Source of the DNA: Gp6-AA40 sp036274155
Lineage (GTDB): Bacteria; Acidobacteriota; Vicinamibacteria; Vicinamibacterales; UBA2999
NCBI GenBank assembly: GCA_036274155.1
Contig: DASUGH010000183.1
Location: 1-64,000 of the forward strand
DNA: 64,000 nucleotides
Reading direction: 5' to 3'
Shown: piece by piece, positions 45,182-53,717 of the stretch
How the letters are laid out: every line of letters begins with the position of its first letter
Position numbering within the stretch: position 1 is the first letter of the stretch
Program-made: the position numbers and the translations under genes
The notes under the pieces: generated by a model
The model's database searches: none
Seen by the model: the letters and a program-made list of their open reading frames with translations, nothing else
What the model was told of the DNA's origin: nothing

Positions 45182-45209
45182 CGCAGAACCGAGCTTCAGC
45201 CCGGTTGAC
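45182..45209. repeat. Palindromic REP-like unit directly after a stop codon
   Basis: The core AACCGAGCTTCAGCCCGGTT at 45187-45206 is the same family as the array at 4329, with one arm change. It starts immediately behind the TAA of the flavin oxidoreductase and faces the convergent 68-residue protein, so it could serve as a shared terminator. Confidence 0.8.
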
Positions 45210-45269
45210 GATCTTTCGCGGATCCGACGCGGTGGCGGTGGACCGCCGCAACCCGCGGCCGTCCACCGG

Positions 45270-45476
45270 TCAAGACGTCTTCGTCCGCCTTCGGCGCGGC
45301 GCAGGTTTCGCGGGAGCCACCGTATCGGAGGGCGCCAGGTTCACGCGCGATGACACGAACACGCGCAGGCCGTGACCGTCGAACTGAATCCTCGTGTGGA
45401 ACTCATCGACGCTCACGACCGTTCCGTCACCATACTGTGAGTGCGCGACACGATCCCCAGCCGCAAAGGCCCGCAT
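45270..45476 (-). CDS. Small Tudor-like (DUF3553/UvrD-C-like) protein
   Basis: A 68-residue basic protein. The segment AAGDRVAHSQYGDGTVVSVDEFHTRIQFDGHGLRVFV follows the small barrel found at the C-terminus of UvrD/PcrA helicases and in DUF3553 or CarD-like proteins, a fold used to contact RNA polymerase or nucleic acid. The tail is Pro/Arg/Lys-rich (APKPAPRRRRTK in composition). A stand-alone transcription-associated role is plausible but unproven. Confidence 0.65.
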   Translation of the reverse strand: MRAFAAGDRVAHSQYGDGTVVSVDEFHTRIQFDGHGLRVFVSSRVNLAPSDTVAPAKPAPRRRRTKTS

Positions 45477-45778
45477 ACGAGTTGTCCTCCGGGGATCGCA
45501 CTAAGGTCCGTCACACCGGCTGGTGCGCACAATTCACCGCGGCCCTGCCGTCGCGCGACTGCCGCGATCGGGCGAGGGCGCCGCATCCGGCGCTGATCAA
45601 AGAATGGGTCGCCAAATCCCCAATGGCGAGCCAATGCTCAGGCGAGCCGACACGTGACGTGGCCCGTACTCTAAGCTGCCTTTCCGGACTTTGACAACTG
45701 GTCGGCGTTTTACGCGTCGGAACGCGGGCTCTTCCGGTCGGACGAGCCACGGTTTCGAGCGGTCTCCGCCGACCCCGC

Positions 45779-45795
45779 GGCGGTATGATACCGCC
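45779..45795. promoter_or_regulatory. 17-bp perfect palindrome upstream of the VWFA-like gene
   Basis: GGCGGTATGATACCGCC is a perfect dyad around a central G and contains TATGAT, which resembles a -10 hexamer. It lies 141 bp before the ATG of the VWFA-like gene, in a 459-bp stretch (45477-45935) that holds no convincing gene. No good -35 was found at standard spacing. It may be an operator overlapping a promoter. Confidence 0.45.
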
Positions 45796-45935
45796 GGCCG
45801 GGGCAGTTGCCGCCGCGGCGCACGCCGGCAATCCCGGGCGCGCAGGCGCGCCGCCAGGAGATGCCGGCAACCAGCCGCGGGCTCTGGTGGGTTCTCCAGG
45901 GCACAGCCCTTGGCCGGTTTGAAAGCGGGACCCGT

Positions 45936-48062
45936 ATGACATCCCTGATCCGCGCCGCCCTTCTGCTCAGCGTCGCTGGTGCCGCGGCCCTTTCGGCCCA
46001 GCAGCCCTCCTCGCCGGGATCCACTGGAGAAGACATCCCCGGGGTCACCTTCCGCGTCGAAGTGAACTACGTCGAGGTGGATGCCTTCGTCACCGATGCC
46101 CAGGGCAATCCGGCGACGAATCTCACCGCCGACGATTTCGAGCTGCTCGAGGAAGGCACGCCGCAGAGCATCGCCTCCTTCGCGATGGTGAACCTGCCGA
46201 TGGATCGCGTCGAGAAGCCGACCTTCGCATCCGAGCCGGTCGAGCCCGACGCGCGGACGAACGGTACCAGCGAAGGGCGGATCTATCTGTTCCTCCTCGA
46301 CGACCTCCACGTGCACCCGGCGCGGGCACCCAGGGTGCGCGCCGCGCTGCGGCAGTTCGTCGAGCAACACCTCGGGACCAACGATCTTGGCGCCGTCGTC
46401 TCGGCGCGCGGAAGCTCCGCCGACTCCCAGGACTTCACGAGCAATCCGCGTCTGCTGCTCAGAGCGATCGACCGCTTCAGCGGCAAGGTGCCGTTCGACG
46501 GGCCGACGGCGACGGTCGTGCTCGGCGAATCACAGCAGACACCCGCCGACCCGATCCGTCAGGAGGAGGCGCAGCGCGCACGAACGCTGATGCAGAGCAT
46601 CAGGAGCCTCGCCGATTTCATGAGCGGCGTCCGCGGCCGGCGCAAGACGATCCTCCTGGTGAGCGAGGGCGTCGGCTACGACATCTACAACTCGCTCGGC
46701 CTTGCCGGCGGCAACGCCGCCGGCATACTCGAGGACAGCGAGAAGGCGGTGGCGGCGCTGACGCGGGCCAACGTCACCATCTACGCCCTGGATCCGCGAG
46801 GCATGCTCGACGTGGAGCGGATCGCCGATCCCACGCGCTCGGAGGCGGAGCAGGTCAACTTCCGCCGTGCCCAGGACAGCCTGCGAGTACTCGCGGCGGA
46901 GACGGGCGGCTTTGCCGCTGTCAACCAGAACGACTTCAGCGCCATGTTCGACCGCATCGTGCGCGAGAACAGCACCTACTACATCCTCGGCTATCACCCG
47001 TCGAACGAGCGTCGCGACGGAAAATTCCGCAGCGTCGACGTACGGGTCAAGCGGCCGGGGTTGATGGTCCGTTCGCGCCGCGGGTATCTGGCGCCGCGCG
47101 GCAACGCGCCGCGCGAGTCGCCTCGTGCAGGAGGCTCGGCGACCACGGCGGTGGCGGCAGCCCTCTCGAGCCCTCTGCCGGTCAAGGGCATCCCGATGCG
47201 GTTGTCGGCCGTTGCGTTCAAGGGCTCGTCTCAGAAAGCGTCGGTCGAACTGGTGATCGAGTTCGATCCCTCGATGCTCGGGTTCACCGAGGTGAACGGC
47301 CGGCTCAGCGAGGACGTCGAGGTGATGCACTCGGCCACCGAGCCGGGCGGGAAGGTCCACTCGCCGATCCGCCACGGGATCAAGCTGCTGTTCAGACCGG
47401 AGAGCTTCGAAACGGCCAAGACGCGCGGTGTTCGCGTGCTCTCGCAGATGGAGCTGGCGCCGGGCCGCTATCAGCTTCGCGCCGCCGTCGGCAACAAGGA
47501 CGGCGCCACTGGCAGCGTGCTCTACGATCTGGAGATCCCGGATTTTCAGAAAGGCCGTCTCGAGATGAGCGGACTCTCGGTCGCGTCGGCCACGCAGTCG
47601 AGCGTGGCCACGGTGAGGCCGGCGCCGGGCAAATCGCGCGCGACCTTGCCCGGACCGATGACCGCCACGCGCGAGTTCGACTCGAGCGACACGCTGGTGC
47701 TCTACGGCGAGGTGTACGAGAACGTTTCGAATGCCCCTCCGCACACGATCGACATCGTCACGGAGCTCCGCGGCGAGGATGGCCGCGCGATCGCGTCGAT
47801 GGCGCAGCAGCGTGCATCCACCGAACGGCGGAAGGGGGGCGGCTACGAGTTCACTTCACAGCTCGAGCTGAAGAACCTCGCGCCGGGGTTGTACGTGATT
47901 CACGTGGAAACGCGGTCGAACCATGGCGACCGGCCCACCACAGCGAAGCAGGTCCGCTTCCGGATCGGTCCGCCGGCGCTCGACGACTGCAAGAGGGGAG
48001 GACGTGGATGCCGCGTGGCCGACGGCCACGCCGGCCGGCCCCGATTCAGCGGTCCGTCGTAG
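45936..48062 (+). CDS. VWFA-related acidobacterial surface protein
   Basis: A 708-residue exported protein of the VWFA-related family characteristic of Acidobacteria. After the signal peptide (IRAALLLSVAGAAALSAQQ) comes FRVEVNYVEVDAFVTDAQGNPATNL and DFELLEEGTPQSIASF, then a von Willebrand factor A-like domain beginning IYLFLLDDLHVH, with RKTILLVSEGVGYD and TYYILGYHPSNERRDGKFRSVDVRVKRPGL near its end. The metal-site motif is degenerate (LLDDLH rather than DxSxS). The C-terminal half is beta-rich. Probably a secreted or surface adhesion protein; function unproven. The ATG at 45936 gives the proper leader. Confidence 0.85.
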   Translation: MTSLIRAALLLSVAGAAALSAQQPSSPGSTGEDIPGVTFRVEVNYVEVDAFVTDAQGNPATNLTADDFELLEEGTPQSIASFAMVNLPMDRVEKPTFASEPVEPDARTNGTSEGRIYLFLLDDLHVHPARAPRVRAALRQFVEQHLGTNDLGAVVSARGSSADSQDFTSNPRLLLRAIDRFSGKVPFDGPTATVVLGESQQTPADPIRQEEAQRARTLMQSIRSLADFMSGVRGRRKTILLVSEGVGYDIYNSLGLAGGNAAGILEDSEKAVAALTRANVTIYALDPRGMLDVERIADPTRSEAEQVNFRRAQDSLRVLAAETGGFAAVNQNDFSAMFDRIVRENSTYYILGYHPSNERRDGKFRSVDVRVKRPGLMVRSRRGYLAPRGNAPRESPRAGGSATTAVAAALSSPLPVKGIPMRLSAVAFKGSSQKASVELVIEFDPSMLGFTEVNGRLSEDVEVMHSATEPGGKVHSPIRHGIKLLFRPESFETAKTRGVRVLSQMELAPGRYQLRAAVGNKDGATGSVLYDLEIPDFQKGRLEMSGLSVASATQSSVATVRPAPGKSRATLPGPMTATREFDSSDTLVLYGEVYENVSNAPPHTIDIVTELRGEDGRAIASMAQQRASTERRKGGGYEFTSQLELKNLAPGLYVIHVETRSNHGDRPTTAKQVRFRIGPPALDDCKRGGRGCRVADGHAGRPRFSGPS

Positions 48063-48126
48063 CTCGCAACGAGGTGCGACGGCCGTTCCGGCCTTCCACG
48101 ACAGACCTCCAATCCCAGGCCGGCCG

Positions 48127-48294
48127 CTAGCCGCTCCGCCGTCGGTCGGCCAGCCAGTGGACACTGACTGGACCAAGCTGACGCAGCGGAAGCCACGGGT
48201 CCCGCTGCCGGCGCAGGCGTCGGCGGACGATCGCGTAGGCCAACAGCGCGAACGAAACGGTCGTCAAAGCTGACAGGGTGATGGAGCTGGGCAT
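48127..48294 (-). CDS. Possible 55-residue single-pass membrane protein
   Basis: A reverse-strand reading frame in the gap between the VWFA-like gene and the next surface-protein gene: SSITLSALTTVSFALLAYAIV (one hydrophobic helix), then a strongly basic RRRLRRQRD and a conserved-looking tail DPWLPLRQLGPVSVHW. Third codon positions are mostly G or C, as in genes of this genome. No ribosome site was found. It overlaps no other gene. Its coding status is uncertain. Confidence 0.4.
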   Translation of the reverse strand: MPSSITLSALTTVSFALLAYAIVRRRLRRQRDPWLPLRQLGPVSVHWLADRRRSG

Positions 48295-48305
48295 GGCACG
48301 ACCAT

Positions 48306-50507
48306 GTGAAGCAGGGATTGTTCGGACGCGATTCGGAAGGCATATCGGATTCAACGACCGTGAGGATTAGAGGGCCGCTCCGGTTCGCGGCAATCGCGAT
48401 CGTCCTCGCGGCGCTCGTTTCCGCAACGGCTGCGGTCGGGCTGGCTCAACCTCAGCCGGCGGCGGCAAGTGGTGTGGTGCCGCTGCGCGGACGGGTGTTG
48501 GTAGACGACCGCTCCACCCCGGTTCGCCAGGCGCGTGTGACAGTTCTGGTCGGCGGCCGTTCCTGGGGGCCGGTGTTCACCGATGATCAGGGACGCTTCG
48601 AGATCACCGTACCTGACGCCGGGACGTCCTCGATCTTCATCGTGAAGACCGGCTTCGTGCCGGCGGTCTCGCGCGGCCCATTCAAGTCCGCGGAACCACT
48701 CGACCTGTTCGTGTCGCGAAGCGCAGTCCTGTCCGGCCGTGTCGTCGATAGCGCCGGCAGGCCGGTGGTCAGCGTTGAGGTTCGGGCGCGGCGACAGGGC
48801 GGAACGGCAAAGTCGCCGCCCGACGCTGTCACCCGGACGAACGACCTCGGCGAATTTCGACTTCCGAGGCTCGCCGCGGGCGAGTACGTCCTGAGAACCG
48901 ACGGCAGACCGGAAGTCTCCATGACGCCAGCCGCTCTGAGTTCCATTGCGCCGGAACAACAGCGGCCCGACCTGCCCACGTCGAGCCCGGTTGCCGTAGC
49001 AGCGCGCTCGGGACAGGAGAGCGACGTCACGCTCGTGTTTCAGGAGGGAGCCGTCATTCTGCCGTATGCGGAAGTGGGCGGATTGGTGACAGGCCGGATG
49101 ATCGACGAGTTCGGCGAACCGGTCCAGGGGCTGAACGTGCAGCTCTGGCAGGTCTACTTCGAAAACGGACAGCGCGCGTTGAAACCGGCCGGACCCGTGT
49201 CGCTCACCGACGATCGCGGCCAGTACCGGCTCTTCCACGTCCCGCCAGGGCGGTATCTGGTAGCGGCCACCGACGACTCCTGGCGAGCAGCCGGAGCGCA
49301 ACCGAGCGAATTCCTGCCTCTCTATTACCCTGGCCGCACGGCACCTGCCGACGCCTTTCCCATACAGGTCGAGCCGAGGCAGCAGCTGACCGGCGTCGAC
49401 ATGGTCGTCACATGGCTGAGCGGTGCGCGGATTTTCGGGAACGCAATCGATTCTCTGGGGCGGCCCCTGAAGAGCCAGGTGATTCTGCGTCATTCGGCCA
49501 GGAACGGCATCGCAACGCCGCCGCCGCGGACGACGGCGGTCAGACCAGACGGCACGTTCGAGTTCCTCAACGTGCCGTCAGGTTCGTACGTCCTTCGCGG
49601 CTCTGCGCAGTCGGAAGCCGATGCGGCGCTGCAGGCCGCCATGGATGCCGTGCTCAAGGAGACGCTGGCGAAGTCGGGACGCCTGTCGGACGTGCCCAAT
49701 CTCACGATCGATCCTGAAACGCGATCCCGCATGCGTCCATCGGAGTCGGCGGTCCTTCAGATAACGGTAGACCGCTCCGACGCGGGACCTCTCACCTTGC
49801 GGACGGCTCCAACCGCAACCGTTCGAGGCCGCATCGTGTTCGAAGGCAGTCCCGCCATGGCCAGCACGCAGACATCGGAGTTCTCCGTGCGGGCGTTTGC
49901 AGCGAATCAGGATTTTGCGACCGGGATCGCCGCCTCGCTACAGGTAGCGGCGGCGGCAATCGACGGCCAGCGCGTCGCGACGGCTGCGGCAGACACCCGC
50001 GGCTCGACCTTCGAGATGACCGGGGTGAGCGGCCCGATCCGTATCGGTCTCGCGACCGCACCGCCCGGGTGGTGGCTCAAGTCAGCCTTCGTCGGCGCCA
50101 TCAACGCCGCGGAGGAGCCGGTCACGTTCACCTCTGTGGATTCGCGCGGCGACGTCGAGATCGTGCTCGCGGATACCGCCGCCACCATCACCGGATCCGC
50201 AGTGGACGAGAGCGGACGCGCAGTGGCAGAGTCGTGGGTCATCGTCATGGCGGTCGATCGCGGTCTATGGTTCGCGGGCTCTCCGTACGTTAAGGCTACG
50301 CTCAGCAACCAGACGGGGCGCTTCACCATCGCCTCGCTGCCGCCCGGCGAGTACTGGATCGCTGCAGTCGACGTCGTCGAGGGCGATACAACGTCGGGAG
50401 AGTGGCAGCAGCCCGAGCTGCTCGACTCCCTCGCGGTCAGTGCGCGCAAGGTCGCGCTCGGTGAAAGGCAGCGACTGGAACAACGCGTCGTTCGGACCAG
50501 GAGATAG
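48306..50507 (+). CDS. Exported protein with several carboxypeptidase-regulatory-like domains
   Basis: A protein of up to 733 residues. After a signal segment (FAAIAIVLAALVSATAAVGLA) it shows repeated beta-sandwich units of the CarboxypepD_reg type: LRGRVLVDDRSTPVRQARVTV with GRFEI, LSGRVVDSAGRPVVSVEVRA with GEFRLPRLAAGEY, VTGRMIDEFGEPVQGLNVQ with GQYRLFHVPPGRYLV, a further unit with FEFLNVPSGSYVLRG, and a last one ending GRFTIASLPPGEYWIAAVD. Such proteins are common in Acidobacteria as cell-surface or periplasmic proteins; their role is not established. The start may be GTG 48306 or GTG 48360. Confidence 0.75.
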   Translation: MKQGLFGRDSEGISDSTTVRIRGPLRFAAIAIVLAALVSATAAVGLAQPQPAAASGVVPLRGRVLVDDRSTPVRQARVTVLVGGRSWGPVFTDDQGRFEITVPDAGTSSIFIVKTGFVPAVSRGPFKSAEPLDLFVSRSAVLSGRVVDSAGRPVVSVEVRARRQGGTAKSPPDAVTRTNDLGEFRLPRLAAGEYVLRTDGRPEVSMTPAALSSIAPEQQRPDLPTSSPVAVAARSGQESDVTLVFQEGAVILPYAEVGGLVTGRMIDEFGEPVQGLNVQLWQVYFENGQRALKPAGPVSLTDDRGQYRLFHVPPGRYLVAATDDSWRAAGAQPSEFLPLYYPGRTAPADAFPIQVEPRQQLTGVDMVVTWLSGARIFGNAIDSLGRPLKSQVILRHSARNGIATPPPRTTAVRPDGTFEFLNVPSGSYVLRGSAQSEADAALQAAMDAVLKETLAKSGRLSDVPNLTIDPETRSRMRPSESAVLQITVDRSDAGPLTLRTAPTATVRGRIVFEGSPAMASTQTSEFSVRAFAANQDFATGIAASLQVAAAAIDGQRVATAAADTRGSTFEMTGVSGPIRIGLATAPPGWWLKSAFVGAINAAEEPVTFTSVDSRGDVEIVLADTAATITGSAVDESGRAVAESWVIVMAVDRGLWFAGSPYVKATLSNQTGRFTIASLPPGEYWIAAVDVVEGDTTSGEWQQPELLDSLAVSARKVALGERQRLEQRVVRTRR

Positions 50508-50605
50508 CCGTCCGGCTTCAGCGGGACCTTGCGCCCGAGGAACCCTGACGATTTCTTCGCCGATGAACGTGACACGATGGCGAGCGGTATGCAACAACGC
50601 GTCGC

Positions 50606-51295
50606 GTGCCTGGCCATCGGGTCCCGGTGTGGCCAATCCTGCTCTTTGTTGCCACCGTGGCGGCCTGTGGGTTCTCGGGTGCTACACAGCTGGCCGGCCC
50701 CGACGCCACGCGATGCGCCGTGACGCTCGGCGGGAGCAACGCGCTGGCGGCGACGCAGACACAAGCCGCGCTGCAGGTCTCCACCTCACGGGACTGCGCG
50801 TGGAGCGCGGCCAGCAATCAATCGTGGCTGAGCGTCGCGCCCGGCAACGGTCAGGGAGACGCGACCGTCTCGCTGACGGCCATCGCCAACCCAGCCTCGT
50901 CAGCACGCGTCGCCGTGGTAACGGTCAACAATACCGGGTGGACTCTGACCCAGAGTGGCGCGGCGGCTGTCACACCGGCGGCAACGCCTGAGGGTACGAC
51001 TTCCCCGCCGCCGCCCGCCGTGGGATCGCCACCCGCATCTCAACCGCCACCCCCGCAGACTGGCCCGGCGCCGGCCCAGCCACCGAATGCGACACCACCC
51101 GCCTCACCGCCGCCGAACCCTGGACCAGCCACTCCTCCGGCCGGCAACGGCGAGGACAACGGCGGCAATGGCAACGGCGGCAATGGCAACAGCGGCAACG
51201 GAAACGGTGGGAACGGTAACGGCGGCAACGGTCAGGGCAACGGGAATGGCAACGGCAACGGAACCGGGAACGGAAACTCTGGACAGGGGAAATAA
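50606..51295 (+). CDS. Lipoprotein with one BACON-like domain, Pro-rich linker and Gly/Asn repeat tail
   Basis: About 229 residues. A lipobox-like leader (LLFVATVAAC, C21) is followed by one BACON-type module (residues about 35-115: CAVTLGGSN..., CAWSAASNQSWLSVAPGNGQGDATV, ending TGWTLTQSG). A proline-rich linker (PPPPAVGSPPASQPPPPQTG) follows, and the last about 60 residues are almost only Gly and Asn (NGGNGNGGNGNSGNG-like). The low-complexity tail resembles an extended surface or matrix anchor. The start is uncertain (GTG 50606 or 50627). It is a third, isolated member of the BACON family seen at 38-42 kb. Confidence 0.65.
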   Translation: MPGHRVPVWPILLFVATVAACGFSGATQLAGPDATRCAVTLGGSNALAATQTQAALQVSTSRDCAWSAASNQSWLSVAPGNGQGDATVSLTAIANPASSARVAVVTVNNTGWTLTQSGAAAVTPAATPEGTTSPPPPAVGSPPASQPPPPQTGPAPAQPPNATPPASPPPNPGPATPPAGNGEDNGGNGNGGNGNSGNGNGGNGNGGNGQGNGNGNGNGTGNGNSGQGK

Positions 51296-51346
51296 CGGCG
51301 CGCGGCTTCGCGTCGGCCAGCCCGACCAGCGTTAGACTTGGCAGAC

Positions 51347-51940
51347 ATGTCCAAGGCGCCGCCGAAAGCGCTCGACGACACCGCCCCGACGATCGAAACG
51401 CGAATCGGCATGGAAGTAAAGCGCATGCGGGAGCGGGCCGGACTGTCGCTGCGCGCTTTTGCAGACCGCGCGGGGTTCTCGCCGAGCTTCATCTCACAGC
51501 TTGAAAACGGCCAGGTGTCTCCTTCGATTGCTTCACTCGAGAAGATCGCCGCCCAGTTGAACATGACGGTGAAGGACTTCTTCGCCGTGTCCAGCGGGCA
51601 CGACACGCCTGTCATCCGCGCCGCAGACCGCCCGACGTTTCGCAGTTCCTGGTCGAAGGCCCAGGTTGCGGCGCTCACGTCGATGGGCAAGGGGCATGCG
51701 CTCGAAGCGCTGATGGTGACGCTCGAACCGGGTGGCGAGAGCGCCAAGCATCCGTCGCCCATGCGATACGAGCAGTTCGCGATCGTCTTCTCCGGCGCAC
51801 TCGAGCTCACGCTCGGCGACGAGACACTCGCGCTCGCCGCCGGCGATGCCGTACAGATTGCCGCGGGCCTCAATCACCGCTGGGTCAACCGTCAGCGCCG
51901 CGCGGCGCAGGTCGTCCTCGTCTCCCGCCGCCTCGACTAG
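51347..51940 (+). CDS. XRE-family regulator with C-terminal cupin domain
   Basis: A 197-residue repressor-type regulator. The helix-turn-helix (about 15-75) reads IGMEVKRMRERAGLSLRAFADRAGFSPSFISQLENGQVSPSIASLEKIA, typical XRE. A cupin follows (about 110-195: VTLEPGGESAKHPSPMRYEQFAIVFSGALELTLGDE, LAAGDAVQIAAGLNHRWVN). Regulators of this design often sense a small metabolite through the cupin and control amino-acid, polyamine or sugar genes; the target is unknown here. The ATG at 51347 is chosen over a TTG nine bases upstream. Confidence 0.88.
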   Translation: MSKAPPKALDDTAPTIETRIGMEVKRMRERAGLSLRAFADRAGFSPSFISQLENGQVSPSIASLEKIAAQLNMTVKDFFAVSSGHDTPVIRAADRPTFRSSWSKAQVAALTSMGKGHALEALMVTLEPGGESAKHPSPMRYEQFAIVFSGALELTLGDETLALAAGDAVQIAAGLNHRWVNRQRRAAQVVLVSRRLD

Positions 51941-52135
51941 TCGCACGACACGTCGGCAGCCATCCGCGGCGCTGCGGCGTGTTCAGCCCTGCTTTACAAC
52001 CGTCTTGAATTGGTGAACACTTGCCCGAGGGGCCATCGACACGTCGAAGGAGTCGCCAGGAGCCGATGACGACCGGTCGCCCGGCGCTGGTGCGGGCTCC
52101 GCCGCAGTAGCGCAGCGGGCAAGGCCGAGGACCTC

Positions 52136-53713
52136 ATGGACAGCGGTCGTCAGCGCCAGAACACCACAGAGGGTCGGCAGACGGTTCTCCAGCGGCGGCT
52201 CGACCTCGTAACACGCTGGATGTCGGTTGCCGGCGCGCTGTTCGCGATGTCGATCGTCGCGCGTTCGGTGTACCTGGGCGTTTCCGGCCTCGCCAGACTC
52301 GATACCGCGTTCAACGCCGCCATCTACTTCGGCCTGCCCCTCTGCCTGGCGGCGGGCCTGCTGAGCGCGCTGTGGCTGCGTCCTGTCCAACGCGCGCGGC
52401 TGTTGATGATTTGCGCCTCTGCGGGCATCGCTGTCTATAGCCTCGAACTGATCCTGCAGGTCTTGACGCCGATCACCCGGCCGCGGATGGCCATGAGCAC
52501 CGTCTACCAGGCGGCCGACAGGGCTCGGGTCGCGGCGCGGCTGGCAACACAATTCGGCGTGGACGTCGACAGTCGCACCCCAGAAGAAGTCCTGCGCGAC
52601 CTGCGAATGAAGGATGCTTCCGCGAGTCCGGTTCTGACGCCCGCCAACAACCTGTTTCAGCGCGGTGCGGATGGTGTCATCACCTCGTCTGCGCGCGTCG
52701 ACGGCCTGGAAGTGATGCCGCTGGCGGGGCTATCCAACCGGACGACACTCCTCTGCAACGAGAACGGGTCCTGGGTGCACTACCGCGCCGATCGTCATGG
52801 GTTCAACAACCCTGATGACGTCTGGCGGTCGAGCGAGCTCGAGATTGCCGTGCTGGGAGACTCCTTCGCACACGGTTACTGCGTCCCGCAATCACAGTCG
52901 TTTGCAGGCGTCATTCAGCGCCACCAGCCGAAGACACTCAATCTGGGAGTTGCCGGTGACGGTCCACTGCTGATGCTCGCCACGCTCACCGAATATCTTC
53001 CCGCGTCTCGACCAAAGGTCGTACTCTGGAGCTATTTCGAGGGAAACGATCTCGAGAACCTCCAGGCCGAACGGCGAAGCGCACTGCTGTCGAACTATCT
53101 CGTCGAAGGGTTTCGCCAGGCCGCCCTTCGCAATCAGGATGCGCTCGATCGAGCGCTCCTTGCCGGGATGCCCGAAGCCGAGGCCGCCGCCGAGGACGCA
53201 GCCCGCGCGGACGTGTGGAACACGGCCACGTACACGGCATTCTCTTTCGTCAAGCTCACCGCCGTGCGGCTCCGGCTGGGTCTGATTCGTCCGACCAATC
53301 GCGAGGAGATCGACGCCGCAGCCGACTTCGAGACGGCCAACCTCGAAACGTTCCGCCTCATACTGCAGACGGCGCAGCAGCGTACTGCGTCCTGGGGCGG
53401 CCAGCTCTATTTCGTGTATCTCCCGAACTGGGAGCGTTACACCGCTCGCTACCGGGCGCGCGGCAACAACAAACGCGACGTCGTGCTCGCCATGGCACGC
53501 GAGCTGGACATGCCGGTCATCGACATCGATCCGGTTTTTCGGTCGTCGGGCGACCCGCTTGCGCTCTTTCCGTTCCGCCTCGTCGGCCATTACACGGAGG
53601 CGGGTCATCAGCTCGTCGCCGAGGCCATCATGCGCAGACTGGCGGCACCCGAGCCGGCGCGCGGCACGCTGGTGAACAGCGGCGGCGCCGGCTTCTCGCG
53701 CACCGCCTTCTGA
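52136..53713 (+). CDS. Membrane-anchored SGNH-like hydrolase
   Basis: A 525-residue protein. Three hydrophobic helices lie in the first 112 residues. A large outer domain follows with SGNH hydrolase marks: block I IAVLGDSFAHG (S243), a Gly in NLGVAGDG (about 270-275), block III with SYFEGNDLE (N304), and near the end GHYTEAGHQLVAEAI, where a His could complete the triad. These proteins often transfer or remove acetyl groups on cell-surface polysaccharides (AlgX/DltD-like). It stands alone, with convergent M56 genes downstream (4-bp gap). Activity and substrate inferred only. Confidence 0.75.
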   Translation: MDSGRQRQNTTEGRQTVLQRRLDLVTRWMSVAGALFAMSIVARSVYLGVSGLARLDTAFNAAIYFGLPLCLAAGLLSALWLRPVQRARLLMICASAGIAVYSLELILQVLTPITRPRMAMSTVYQAADRARVAARLATQFGVDVDSRTPEEVLRDLRMKDASASPVLTPANNLFQRGADGVITSSARVDGLEVMPLAGLSNRTTLLCNENGSWVHYRADRHGFNNPDDVWRSSELEIAVLGDSFAHGYCVPQSQSFAGVIQRHQPKTLNLGVAGDGPLLMLATLTEYLPASRPKVVLWSYFEGNDLENLQAERRSALLSNYLVEGFRQAALRNQDALDRALLAGMPEAEAAAEDAARADVWNTATYTAFSFVKLTAVRLRLGLIRPTNREEIDAAADFETANLETFRLILQTAQQRTASWGGQLYFVYLPNWERYTARYRARGNNKRDVVLAMARELDMPVIDIDPVFRSSGDPLALFPFRLVGHYTEAGHQLVAEAIMRRLAAPEPARGTLVNSGGAGFSRTAF

Positions 53714-53717
53714 GGCG

